Assembly: GCA_043101605.1 (NCBI GenBank)
Contig: JBICIG010000003.1
Location: 1 to 64,000, forward strand
DNA from: JBICIG01 sp043101605
GTDB lineage: Bacteria > Planctomycetota > Phycisphaerae > Phycisphaerales > UBA1924
Direction of reading: 5' to 3'
Length of the DNA stretch: 64,000 nucleotides
Part shown: positions 25,077-32,079 of the stretch, one piece after another
Numbering within the stretch: the stretch's first letter is position 1
Layout of the letters: each line of letters starts with the position of its first letter
Program-made: the position numbers and the translations under genes
The notes under the pieces: model-generated
The model's input: only the letters and a program-made list of their open reading frames with translations
What the model was told of the DNA's origin: nothing
Databases searched by the model: none

Positions 25077-26009
25077 TTACTTCCGATCGTGCCCGGCAAG
25101 CCGATCCCGCCAGCGCCCCATCGCGCCCTGTCGGGTCAGGTCGTAGCTCAGCGGCGTGACGGTGATCGCGCGGTCGAAGAGTTCGTGCACATCCGTGCCC
25201 CGGTCGGTCTCGAAGAACGCCAGGCCGTCGCCCGCGGCCCAGTAGTAGACATCGCCGCTGGGGCTGACCCGGCGCTCGTACTTGTCGATCAGCCCGTGCG
25301 TGTTCATCGGGCAGACGCGGATCGGGGGCATGATCGTCGGGTCGTAGTCGCTGGGGAGGGTTTCCTCGGCGTCGGGCCCGGTCGGGCCGAGCCGGGAGCC
25401 GAACGGGCCCGGGCGCGCGACATCGCGCGGCAGGAGTTCCTCGGTGCGCGGGATGTTGATGCTCAGGCACTCGTGCCGCTCGAGCGGGCCCGAGCGCAGG
25501 ATCGCCTCGATCGCCCGCCGGGCGTGCCCGGACGCGACCTCGAACAGCGGGCGGTGGTGCCCCAGGTGCAGGCTGACGGCGATGGAGGGGACGCCCAGGA
25601 ACGCCGCCTCGATCGCCGCGGCGACCGTGCCCGAGTAGATCACATTCACGCCCGCGTTGGCGCCGGCGTTCATGCCGCTGACGACCAGGTCAGGCAGGGG
25701 GTTGCCCTTGCCGAAGTGCTCGGGCCAGAGGGTGCTCAGCGCGAGTTTGACGCAGTCGGCCGGCCGCCCGTCGACGGCGATCCCGGCCATCTCGTCGGTG
25801 ACCTGCACATCCCGCGTCATCAGCGGCTCGTGGAAGGTCACGCCGTGGCTCGTCGCCGACTGCACGGTCTCGGGGGCGACGACGAAGACCTTCGTGTCCT
25901 TCCCGAGGATCGGGCCGTCGAACTCGGGGTGGTGCCCGGCGAGCGCCTCGAAGAGCGCGATGATGCCCGGGGCCCGGATGCCGTCGTCGTTGGTCAGCAG
26001 GATGCGCAT
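25077..26009 (-). CDS. surE: 5'/3'-nucleotidase SurE
   Basis: A 310-residue phosphatase that dephosphorylates nucleoside monophosphates and is linked to stress survival. The metal site is LLTNDDGI (residues 4-11), followed by VVAPETVQSATSHG. Next come VDGRPADCVKLAL and the nucleotide-binding VVSGMNAGANAGVNVIYSGTV. The C-terminal half is longer than in E. coli (about 250 residues), with an inserted Pro-rich segment around residues 205-235. The ATG at 26009 has no ribosome site; TACGCT lies six bases upstream, so it can be transcribed as a leaderless mRNA from inside the 37-base gap after the asparagine synthetase gene. Confidence 0.95.
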   Translation of the reverse strand: MRILLTNDDGIRAPGIIALFEALAGHHPEFDGPILGKDTKVFVVAPETVQSATSHGVTFHEPLMTRDVQVTDEMAGIAVDGRPADCVKLALSTLWPEHFGKGNPLPDLVVSGMNAGANAGVNVIYSGTVAAAIEAAFLGVPSIAVSLHLGHHRPLFEVASGHARRAIEAILRSGPLERHECLSINIPRTEELLPRDVARPGPFGSRLGPTGPDAEETLPSDYDPTIMPPIRVCPMNTHGLIDKYERRVSPSGDVYYWAAGDGLAFFETDRGTDVHELFDRAITVTPLSYDLTRQGAMGRWRDRLAGHDRK

Positions 26010-26015
26010 GGGCAG

Positions 26016-26021
26016 AGCGTA
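26016..26021 (-). promoter_or_regulatory. Candidate leaderless -10 box, surE
   Basis: TACGCT on the minus strand, six bases before the surE ATG. Confidence 0.5.
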
Positions 26022-26046
26022 GCCCGCCCCTGCGGGCGAACGGGCG

Positions 26047-27804
26047 TCACGCAACCTCCGGCCGCGGCTCGGCGGCGTGGACGGGTGCGAGGCCCGACGC
26101 CGGCGTGGTCGCATGATCCGGCGCGTCGTGCACGCCGGCGATCGCACGGCCGGAGATGTCCCCGCTGAACGACTCCCACGCCGGATCCCACGAGAGCGCC
26201 TCGGGCGTGGAGCACGCGATCGAGCGCCCCGTGCCGACGGTCTCCAGGGGCGATCGGGCGGCGGCTTTCCCGGTGACGAAGCGCTCCTCGAAGAGTTCGC
26301 GCATCCAGAGCATCTCGGGCGTCGTCGGCGGGTCCTCGGGGAAGCGCAGGGCGCGGGCGTCCCAGCGGGCGCGGCCTGCGGCGGACTCGATCCGTGCGGC
26401 GGCGTGCGCGCGCAGATGGTCGACCCATCCGTACCCGACGCCGTCGGAGAACTGTTCCTTCTGCCGCCAGAGGATGTCGCCGGGGAGCCAGGCGCGATCG
26501 TCGCACGCGAACGCCTCGCGCAGCACGAGTTTCTCGACGATGCGTCCGCTCGGGCCCGGGCGGGGCTGGCGGAGGGCCGGGTCGATCGACATCGCCAGGT
26601 CGATGAACGAGCGGTCGAGGAACGGGAAGCGGAGTTCGAGCCCGTGGGCCATCGGCGCCTTGTTGGCGCGCAGGACATCGTACTGGTGCAGCCTCGTGAG
26701 CTTGCGGACTGTCTCGGTGTGGAACTCGGCGGGGCTCGGGGCCTTGTGGAAGTAGAGGTAGCCGCCGAGGATCTCGTCGGCGCCCTCGCCCGAGAGGACC
26801 ATCTTGAAGCCGAGCTCCCGCACGCGCCGGGCGAGCAGGTAGGTCGGGACGCCGGTTCGGATCTGCTGGTACGACTCGAGGTGATCGACGACCGCCGGGA
26901 CGGCCGCGAGCGCTTCGTCGAGCGTGAACTCGAACTGGTGGTGCTCGGTGCCCAGGAACGACGCGACGCGTCGGGCGGCGGCGAGGTCGGGCGAGCCGCG
27001 CAGCCCGATCGAGAAGGTGTGCAGGGGCCCGCGCACGCCCGCCTCGCCCGATCGGACCAGGTCCATCGCGATCGACGCGACGAGCGAGGAATCGAGCCCG
27101 CCCGAGAGCAGCACGCCGAAGGGCACATCGCACATGAAGCGTTTGCGCACCGCCGAGCGCAGCACGCTCCGGATCTGCCCGGGGCTCGGGCGCAGGTGCT
27201 GGGGCGCGACCTCCCACGACCGCTGGTGCCACTTGATGCGCCGGACCGTCCGCCCGTCGCAGACCCATGCGTGCCCGGGGGGGACGAGTTCGACGCGGGC
27301 GCAGGCGTCGACAAGGGCCTTCATCTCGCTGGCGAACCAGATCGACCCGTCGCCGTGGAACCCGATGTAGAGCGGGGCGATGCCGACGGGGTCGCGCAGG
27401 GCGATCCACGCGCCGGAATCATCGTCGATGCAGACGGCGGCGAACTGCCCGTCGAGGTGGTCGCCCAGATGATCGCCGAAGGCGCGCCACGCGGGCCCGA
27501 CGACCGCGCAGTCCGAGCCGGTGGTCGTGTGCACGCCCAGGTCGAGCCGGAGACGCGGGTGGTTGTAGATCTCGGCGTTGGCGATCCATGCGAGCCCGTC
27601 GTCGACGAAGGGCTGGGCACCGCCCTCCGGATCGACGACCGCCAGTCGCCGGTGCCCGAGCCACGCGTGCCGACCGATCCACCAGCCGGCCGAGTCCGGG
27701 CCGCGGTGGGCGAGCCGGTCCAGACGCTCGCGGGCGTCGGTGGCGTGGGACGCGGCGGCACCGGCGTGCCCGGGGGTGTCAACGATGGCGAGTAGGCCGC
27801 ACAT
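26047..27804 (-). CDS. asnB: Glutamine-hydrolysing asparagine synthetase
   Basis: A 585-residue enzyme that makes asparagine from aspartate, ATP and glutamine. The glutaminase domain begins MCGLLAIVD with Cys2 as nucleophile after Met removal, followed by LAHRGPDSAG, LGHRRLAVVD and the NAEIYNH loop. The synthetase domain has the PP-loop LLSGGLDSSL near residue 230, VLSGEGADEILGGY, and LRFPFLDRSF. The last ~50 residues are an Ala/Pro-rich tail. AGGAG lies eight bases before the ATG. A candidate Asn-codon leader peptide with a terminator hairpin lies upstream (27870-28085), suggesting attenuation by Asn-tRNA supply, which supports a true asparagine role over a specialised amidotransferase. Confidence 0.93.
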   Translation of the reverse strand: MCGLLAIVDTPGHAGAAASHATDARERLDRLAHRGPDSAGWWIGRHAWLGHRRLAVVDPEGGAQPFVDDGLAWIANAEIYNHPRLRLDLGVHTTTGSDCAVVGPAWRAFGDHLGDHLDGQFAAVCIDDDSGAWIALRDPVGIAPLYIGFHGDGSIWFASEMKALVDACARVELVPPGHAWVCDGRTVRRIKWHQRSWEVAPQHLRPSPGQIRSVLRSAVRKRFMCDVPFGVLLSGGLDSSLVASIAMDLVRSGEAGVRGPLHTFSIGLRGSPDLAAARRVASFLGTEHHQFEFTLDEALAAVPAVVDHLESYQQIRTGVPTYLLARRVRELGFKMVLSGEGADEILGGYLYFHKAPSPAEFHTETVRKLTRLHQYDVLRANKAPMAHGLELRFPFLDRSFIDLAMSIDPALRQPRPGPSGRIVEKLVLREAFACDDRAWLPGDILWRQKEQFSDGVGYGWVDHLRAHAAARIESAAGRARWDARALRFPEDPPTTPEMLWMRELFEERFVTGKAAARSPLETVGTGRSIACSTPEALSWDPAWESFSGDISGRAIAGVHDAPDHATTPASGLAPVHAAEPRPEVA

Positions 27805-27869
27805 GCTCGAGCTCCTGACGATTCGGGAGCCCTGTTCTCGCGGGCGGGGTCGGCGTGCATCGACGCCAA

Positions 27870-27899
27870 CGAAGAACCCCGTCCGCTGGGACGGGGCTC
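27870..27899 (-). terminator. Attenuator-type terminator upstream of asnB
   Basis: On the minus strand CCCCGTCC (27896-27889), loop CAGC, GGACGGGG (27884-27877), then TTCTTCG. The stem extends to 11 pairs with GAG/TTC outside. It lies 72 bases before the asnB ATG and 40 bases after the stop of the candidate leader peptide. Confidence 0.6.
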
Positions 27900-27936
27900 G
27901 GTTGGGCTTGCGTTGGTCCGGTGAGGGATCGTCGCG

Positions 27937-27999
27937 TCAGCACGCCACCGTCGCCCGCCCGCGGGTGCGGGGGGTATTCGGATTGGCGTTCATATTCAC
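27937..27999 (-). CDS. Candidate asparagine-rich leader peptide
   Basis: A 20-codon frame starting GTG (27999) and beginning MNMNANPNT. Codons 2, 4, 6 and 8 are Asn (AAT, AAC, AAT, AAT). An in-frame ATG at 27993 would still keep three of them. It ends TGC-TGA at 27937. Asn is otherwise uncommon in this GC-rich coding DNA, so four in eight codons directly upstream of asparagine synthetase is unlikely to be chance. No Shine-Dalgarno sequence is visible before it. I infer a regulatory leader peptide whose translation senses charged tRNA-Asn. Confidence 0.5.
   Translation of the reverse strand: MNMNANPNTPRTRGRATVAC
27944..27952 (-). promoter_or_regulatory. Candidate antiterminator strand in the asnB leader
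   Basis: GACGGTGGC (codons 16-19 of the leader peptide) can pair with GCCCCGTC (27897-27890), the 5' arm of the terminator, with one bulged U. A ribosome stalled on the Asn codons would leave it free; one that reaches the stop codon would cover it. Confidence 0.45.
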
Positions 28000-28027
28000 G
28001 GTCGGACGCACGATCGTTCACTCCGAT

Positions 28028-28045
28028 GGGGCCCGCGCGGGCCCC
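28028..28045. other. 18-base perfect palindrome
   Basis: GGGGCCCGC followed by its exact reverse complement. It lies near the predicted 5' end of the asnB leader RNA and could be an RNA-end hairpin or a protein-binding site. Confidence 0.5.
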
Positions 28046-28056
28046 GGCTGATCGAG

Positions 28057-28085
28057 AGCATGCCGACGCGGCGGGCGCCGGTCAA
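28057..28085 (-). promoter_or_regulatory. Candidate asnB leader promoter
   Basis: On the minus strand TTGACC (28085-28080), a 17-base spacer, then CATGCT (28062-28057). The -35 matches at five of six positions; the -10 is weak. The predicted start near 28050 precedes the leader peptide by about 50 bases. Confidence 0.35.
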
Positions 28086-28160
28086 GGATCTTGTTCGACA
28101 ATCGCGGGTTATCGGTTCGAGGGGGGTGGACTTTGCGCGCCGTTGACGATCACCCCGCGT

Positions 28161-28841
28161 CTAGAACGGCCGCCTGGTCGGGTTGACGACGAGGTTGTCG
28201 CGTCCGAGGACGAGCAGGTCGGCGATCTCGACGGCTTCGGCGAACGACTCGCGGGCCTGCTCGAGGTCGGCGTGGTGGGGGAGGATCTGCCCCTTGTCGA
28301 GGTGCTCGCGCGTCGCGATCGCGTCGCCGGCGATCAGCGTCGTCGCACGGTGCTCGGCGAGCAGCAGCCCGGTGAGCCCGGGCGTCACGCCGGGCAGGGG
28401 AAAGAGCGAAACGCCGGGGCACAGTTCATCGGGGGCGGGCTTGCACCGCTGCAGGATCGCGACATCGCGTTCGAGCAGGCGGACCAGTTCGTGATCGCCC
28501 TGTTCGTGCGCGCGTTTGAGGTGGGCGGCCAGCGGCACGCCGACGCCCTCGCGCTCACGCTCCCCGATCCACCAGGTCGCGTCCGGGAACGCCTGGATCC
28601 CGCGGATGGTGTCGGGCTGGAACGAGGTGAGGAAGACATGGGTGACGGCGGCGGGCTTGATCCCGGCGCGTTCGTCGAGCCGGGCTTCGAGGGCGGCGGT
28701 CGGAAGCCCCGGATCGATGAGGATCGTGCGCCCAGCCTCGCGGATGAGCGAGGTGGTGGCGTGCCCGGTGCGGGTGGGCTCGCGCTCGCGCCAGAGGGTG
28801 TTCACCGCGAGGGTGCCGATGCTGACGATCCGGAAGTCCAT
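28161..28841 (-). CDS. Metallo-beta-lactamase-fold protein lacking metal ligands
   Basis: A 226-residue protein whose order of strands follows the metallo-beta-lactamase fold: HATTSLIREAGRTILIDPG, AAVTHVFLTS, LPGVTPGLTGLLLAE and TTLIAGDAIAT. The zinc ligands are gone, however. The HxHxDH site reads TSFQPDT, the His of the TPGHT-type loop is Leu (TPGLTG), and the final His site reads GRDN. Only the Asp of AGDA remains. It is therefore probably a non-catalytic binding protein, or an enzyme with a changed mechanism. There is no signal peptide. TACCAT lies six bases before the ATG and there is no ribosome site. It is upstream of, and in the same direction as, asnB. Confidence 0.8.
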   Translation of the reverse strand: MDFRIVSIGTLAVNTLWREREPTRTGHATTSLIREAGRTILIDPGLPTAALEARLDERAGIKPAAVTHVFLTSFQPDTIRGIQAFPDATWWIGEREREGVGVPLAAHLKRAHEQGDHELVRLLERDVAILQRCKPAPDELCPGVSLFPLPGVTPGLTGLLLAEHRATTLIAGDAIATREHLDKGQILPHHADLEQARESFAEAVEIADLLVLGRDNLVVNPTRRPF

Positions 28842-28847
28842 GGACGG

Positions 28848-28853
28848 ATGGTA
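28848..28853 (-). promoter_or_regulatory. Candidate leaderless -10 box, MBL-fold protein
   Basis: TACCAT on the minus strand, six bases before the ATG. Confidence 0.5.
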
Positions 28854-29047
28854 CGGAAGGGGGACCGGAGCCGGCGGGGGTGTCCGGAGTGGGGGTGAGC
28901 CGGGGCGTTGCGCACCCGTTGCGCGCGCCGCACGCTGGGCTTCGTATGTTCGATCGGGGGAACACGGCGGTCACGAGACCCCGCGTCCTCTCGCGGAGCA
29001 CCGAACACACTTCCCAGACGGGAAGCAATTCAGGAAGGACACGCGCC

Positions 29048-30301
29048 ATGACCCGCACCCGATTCGCTTCCACGCTCGCCCTGCTCGCCGGGCTCGCCTG
29101 TTCGGCGGGCGCCCAGCCCGCGTCGGAGATCTCGCTGATCCGCACGATCCAGCCCGACGATGCCGCGATGGTGCGCCCGTCGCCGATCCGCCCGGAGCGA
29201 CCGGTCGTGCAGCTGGCGATCCTGCTCGACACCTCGGGCAGCATGAGCGGGCTGATCGAGCAGGCCAAGACGCAGCTCTGGTCGATCGTCAACGAGCTGG
29301 CTCTGACCGAGCGCCACGGCGTGACGCCGGTGCTGGAGGTCGCTCTCTACGAGTACGGCAAGAGCTCGCTGAGCGCCGAGGAGGGGTGGGTGCGCCAGAT
29401 CCTCCCGCTGACGCGCGACCTCGACGCGGTCTCGGCCGAGCTGTTCCAGCTCCAGACCAACGGCGGGGACGAATACTGCGGGTGGGTCATCCAGGACGCG
29501 TCGCGCGAGCTGGCGTGGAACGACTCGGGCGACTCGCTCAAGATGATCGTGATCGCGGGCAACGAGCCTTTCACGCAGGGCGAGGTCGATTACAAGAGTT
29601 CGGTCCCCGAAGCAATCGCGCGCGGGATCATCGTCAACACGATCTTCTGCGGGAGCGCCGAGGAAGGCATCAACACCGGTTGGGCCGACGGCGCCAAGCT
29701 GGGGGATGGGGAGTACACCAGCATCGATCACAACGCCGCGGTGCCGCACATCGACGCCCCGCAGGACGACGAGCTCTCAAGGCTCAGCACCGAGCTGAAC
29801 ACGACCTACCTCGCCTACGGCGACGAGGGCGAGGAGGCGCGGATGCGGCAGACGGCGCAGGACGCCAACGCGGCGGGGGCAGCCCCGGCGGTCGCCGCCG
29901 AGCGAGCCCAGACCAAGGCCTCCACGCTCTACAGCAACACCCGCTGGGACCTGGTTGATGCGATCCGCGAGGGCGTGGTCAAGCTCGGCGAACTGAAGGA
30001 CGAGGACCTGCCCGCGCCCATGCGCGACATGTCGATCGAGGAGCAGCGGGAGTATGTCGAGCAGGCGGCGGGTCGGCGGGCGGAGATCCAGGCGCGGATC
30101 AAGGAACTGAGCGCCGCGCGGGCGAACTACATCGCCGCCGAGCGGGCCAAGATCAGCGGCGCGACGACGCTCGGCGAGGCGCTGCTGGGCGCGATCCGCG
30201 ACCAGGCGTCGCGCGTCGGGCTCGAGAAGCCGGCCGAGGAAGCGCCGGTCGAGTCCGAGACCGGCGCGTCGAGTGCCGCGGCGGAGAACGAAGGCGGCTG
30301 A
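29048..30301 (+). CDS. Secreted von Willebrand factor A protein
   Basis: A 417-residue exported protein. A signal peptide (about residues 1-23, ending SAGA) precedes a vWA domain (about 55-260) with the MIDAS metal site DTSGSMS near residue 62, plus the conserved Asp in DSLKMIVIAGNEPFT. vWA domains bind metal and mediate protein contacts. The C-terminal ~150 residues are helical and charged (EEQREYVEQAAGRRAEIQAR), ending in an acidic Ala/Glu tail. This arrangement resembles planctomycete vWA proteins of unknown role. GGAAGGA lies before the ATG. It converges on coaD with a 36-base gap and no clear terminator. Confidence 0.85.
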   Translation: MTRTRFASTLALLAGLACSAGAQPASEISLIRTIQPDDAAMVRPSPIRPERPVVQLAILLDTSGSMSGLIEQAKTQLWSIVNELALTERHGVTPVLEVALYEYGKSSLSAEEGWVRQILPLTRDLDAVSAELFQLQTNGGDEYCGWVIQDASRELAWNDSGDSLKMIVIAGNEPFTQGEVDYKSSVPEAIARGIIVNTIFCGSAEEGINTGWADGAKLGDGEYTSIDHNAAVPHIDAPQDDELSRLSTELNTTYLAYGDEGEEARMRQTAQDANAAGAAPAVAAERAQTKASTLYSNTRWDLVDAIREGVVKLGELKDEDLPAPMRDMSIEEQREYVEQAAGRRAEIQARIKELSAARANYIAAERAKISGATTLGEALLGAIRDQASRVGLEKPAEEAPVESETGASSAAAENEGG

Positions 30302-30337
30302 TCTCCGGCGTTGGTCTGTCCGCGAGCCAAGGCAAAC

Positions 30338-30910
30338 TCATCCGTCGGCGTCGCCCCCCCCGTGCTCGTTGCGCAAGCGCGCGAGCACGGGGTGGTCGGC
30401 CCGGCGTTTTTCTTCGAGTTTGGCGAGGACGAGCGGGGGGACCATCGGCGACAGGGCCGACAGGTCGCGCCCCATCGCCGCGATCTGCTTGATGAGGCTC
30501 GACGAGGTGTACGCGAAGGTCTGCCCGGCGACGACGAACGCGGTCTCGAGGTTGGCGAGTTGCCGGTTGGTGACCGCCTGCTGGACCTCGTAGGTCAGGT
30601 CCGAGAGGTTTCGGACGCCCCGGAGCAGGGCGGTCGCGTCGAGCGAGCGGGCGAAGTCAACGGTCAGCCCCTCGTAGCCCAGCACCTCGACGGGCGCCAG
30701 GTCCGGGTCCTCGGCGACCAGTTCGGCGGCCAGCGCCCGGGCCATCTCGACCCGCTCCTCAGCCGTGAACAGCAGCGACTTGCCCGGGTTCTGCCCGACC
30801 GCGACGACGAGCCGATCGAACAGGCGACGGCCGCGGCGGATGACATCGAGGTGCCCGTAGGTGACCGGGTCGAACGAGCCCGGGAAGACGGCCAGATGGT
30901 CGCGTGGCAT
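30338..30910 (-). CDS. coaD: Phosphopantetheine adenylyltransferase
   Basis: A 190-residue enzyme catalysing the fourth step of coenzyme A synthesis, transfer of AMP from ATP to 4'-phosphopantetheine. The nucleotidyltransferase signature FPGSFDPVTYGHLDVI (residues 9-24) carries the T/HxGH catalytic motif. LLRGVRNLSDLTYE and TSSSLIKQIAAMG are the other family blocks. The last ~25 residues are longer than in E. coli CoaD. No ribosome site is seen; TAGACT lies six bases before the ATG, indicating a leaderless mRNA. Confidence 0.96.
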   Translation of the reverse strand: MPRDHLAVFPGSFDPVTYGHLDVIRRGRRLFDRLVVAVGQNPGKSLLFTAEERVEMARALAAELVAEDPDLAPVEVLGYEGLTVDFARSLDATALLRGVRNLSDLTYEVQQAVTNRQLANLETAFVVAGQTFAYTSSSLIKQIAAMGRDLSALSPMVPPLVLAKLEEKRRADHPVLARLRNEHGGGDADG

Positions 30911-30916
30911 CGCGGG

Positions 30917-30922
30917 AGTCTA
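30917..30922 (-). promoter_or_regulatory. Candidate leaderless -10 box, coaD
   Basis: TAGACT on the minus strand, six bases before the ATG; the same hexamer and spacing as at the HIT gene. Confidence 0.55.
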
Positions 30923-31100
30923 CGGAACGCCGCCGTGGCCCGCGCCATCATTTCAGCCCTTCCAGACCGACCCCCGCCCCCCGGGTTGGGGGAGCAGGGG
31001 CTGGCGAAGGCTTCGGGGGATTGTGAGTCTGGAGAGTCGGGTTCGTCGCGGTCGCGGCGGAGCCGGCCGGGGAATCGATCGGTGTGATCCCTGCGACAGG

Positions 31101-31130
31101 CCCCGCGTCGGCCGCCTCACCGACGCGGGG
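31101..31130. terminator. Hairpin downstream of the AhpD-like gene
   Basis: CCCCGCGTCGG (31101-31111) pairs perfectly with CCGACGCGGGG (31120-31130) around an eight-base loop. It lies about 70 bases after the stop of the minus-strand AhpD-like gene. No U-run follows on that strand. The rest of the 289-base gap between coaD and this gene shows nothing else. Confidence 0.5.
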
Positions 31131-31199
31131 CTGTCTTGCGCTCGTGGGCCCCGGCCCGGCCGGAGGGTGGCGGGCGGATCGGGCGAGGGAACGCGGCGG

Positions 31200-31730
31200 T
31201 CAGATCTTCGGAGCCGCGGGGAAGTCGACCTCGGTGTCGTGGGTGTGGTTGAAGTAGTTGGTGAAGTACGCCAGGGCGATGCCCGCGATGACCTCGGGCA
31301 CATGCCCGTCGGTGTAGCCGGCGCTCTTGAAGGCGGCGAGGTCGTCGTCGGAAGCCCAGCCACGCTTCTCGTGCAGGGTGCCGGCGAACTTCGACAGAGC
31401 CGCGAGCTTGGCGTCGTCGAGCGTGCCCTTGCGGGCGGCGACGGTCTGGTCCTCGCTCAGGCCCTCCATCTTCCCGATCGCGGTGTGGGCGGCGAGGCAG
31501 TAGTCGCAATCGTTGGCCTGGGCGATGGTGAGCTGGATGACCTCGCGCTCGGCCCCGGTGAGCAAGCCGTTCTTCAGGGCGCCGCTGGCCTGGACATAGA
31601 AGTCGAGGGCGGCCCCGGAATTGGCGATGCCCTTGAAGATGTTGGCGTGCATGCCCTTGAGAGGGCCCTCGAAGAGCTCCTTGGCGCGTCCTTCGGCGGT
31701 GGCGGGATCGACGACATTCAGTCGGGGCAT
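31200..31730 (-). CDS. AhpD / carboxymuconolactone decarboxylase-like protein
   Basis: A 176-residue all-helical protein of the AhpD-like superfamily. The redox motif is CDYCLAAH near residue 72, a CxxC with the downstream His typical of peroxidase-partner members. The C-terminal ALAYFTNYFNHTHDTEVDFP is the family's conserved helix end. It probably acts as a thiol-disulfide or peroxide-detoxifying protein. The usual partner ahpC is not nearby. AAGGAGAC precedes the ATG. It is divergent from the PHP-GT4 gene and has its own downstream hairpin. Confidence 0.9.
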   Translation of the reverse strand: MPRLNVVDPATAEGRAKELFEGPLKGMHANIFKGIANSGAALDFYVQASGALKNGLLTGAEREVIQLTIAQANDCDYCLAAHTAIGKMEGLSEDQTVAARKGTLDDAKLAALSKFAGTLHEKRGWASDDDLAAFKSAGYTDGHVPEVIAGIALAYFTNYFNHTHDTEVDFPAAPKI

Positions 31731-32079
31731 GGGGAGTCTCCTTCTCTGGAAGACCGCGTGGGTCTCGGTCGTGCTCGTCCCCGCGGGCCGGTTGCTCGCG
31801 GGGGTTCGTGGGGAACGCCTTCGCCGGATTGATTGTTCCCACGACTATTCGCGCCGGGACCGAAAACCTCCACGGGTTTGTTGGCGATTCGGGCGCGATC
31901 GGGCCCGAGCGTTCGCGTGGCGCATGGATCGCGTTCAGGCTCCGTGAGATCGCGCGCCGCCGCTGGCGACGGACCCCGGAAACGGGCGAATGAGAGGTAA
32001 CATCCGCCGCATCCGCGGGATGGACTCCGCGGTGCAGGCGTGCGCTCATCCGACCTGTGAACCCTGCGGGGACCCTCCC
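31731..32079. other. Divergent intergenic region, AhpD-like / PHP-GT4
   Basis: This 349-base gap has no gene I can support. It is slightly more AT-rich than its surroundings near 31830-31880. TAACAT at 31998-32003 is a possible rightward -10 box. If that is used, the PHP-GT4 mRNA would start near 32010. Confidence 0.4.

Noticed and set aside
27870..27899. The asnB-leader hairpin as a simple terminator for the MBL-fold gene
   Set aside because: It lies 265 bases after that gene's stop, and an Asn-rich frame plus a promoter-like pair lies between; attenuation explains more of the layout. Not fully excluded.
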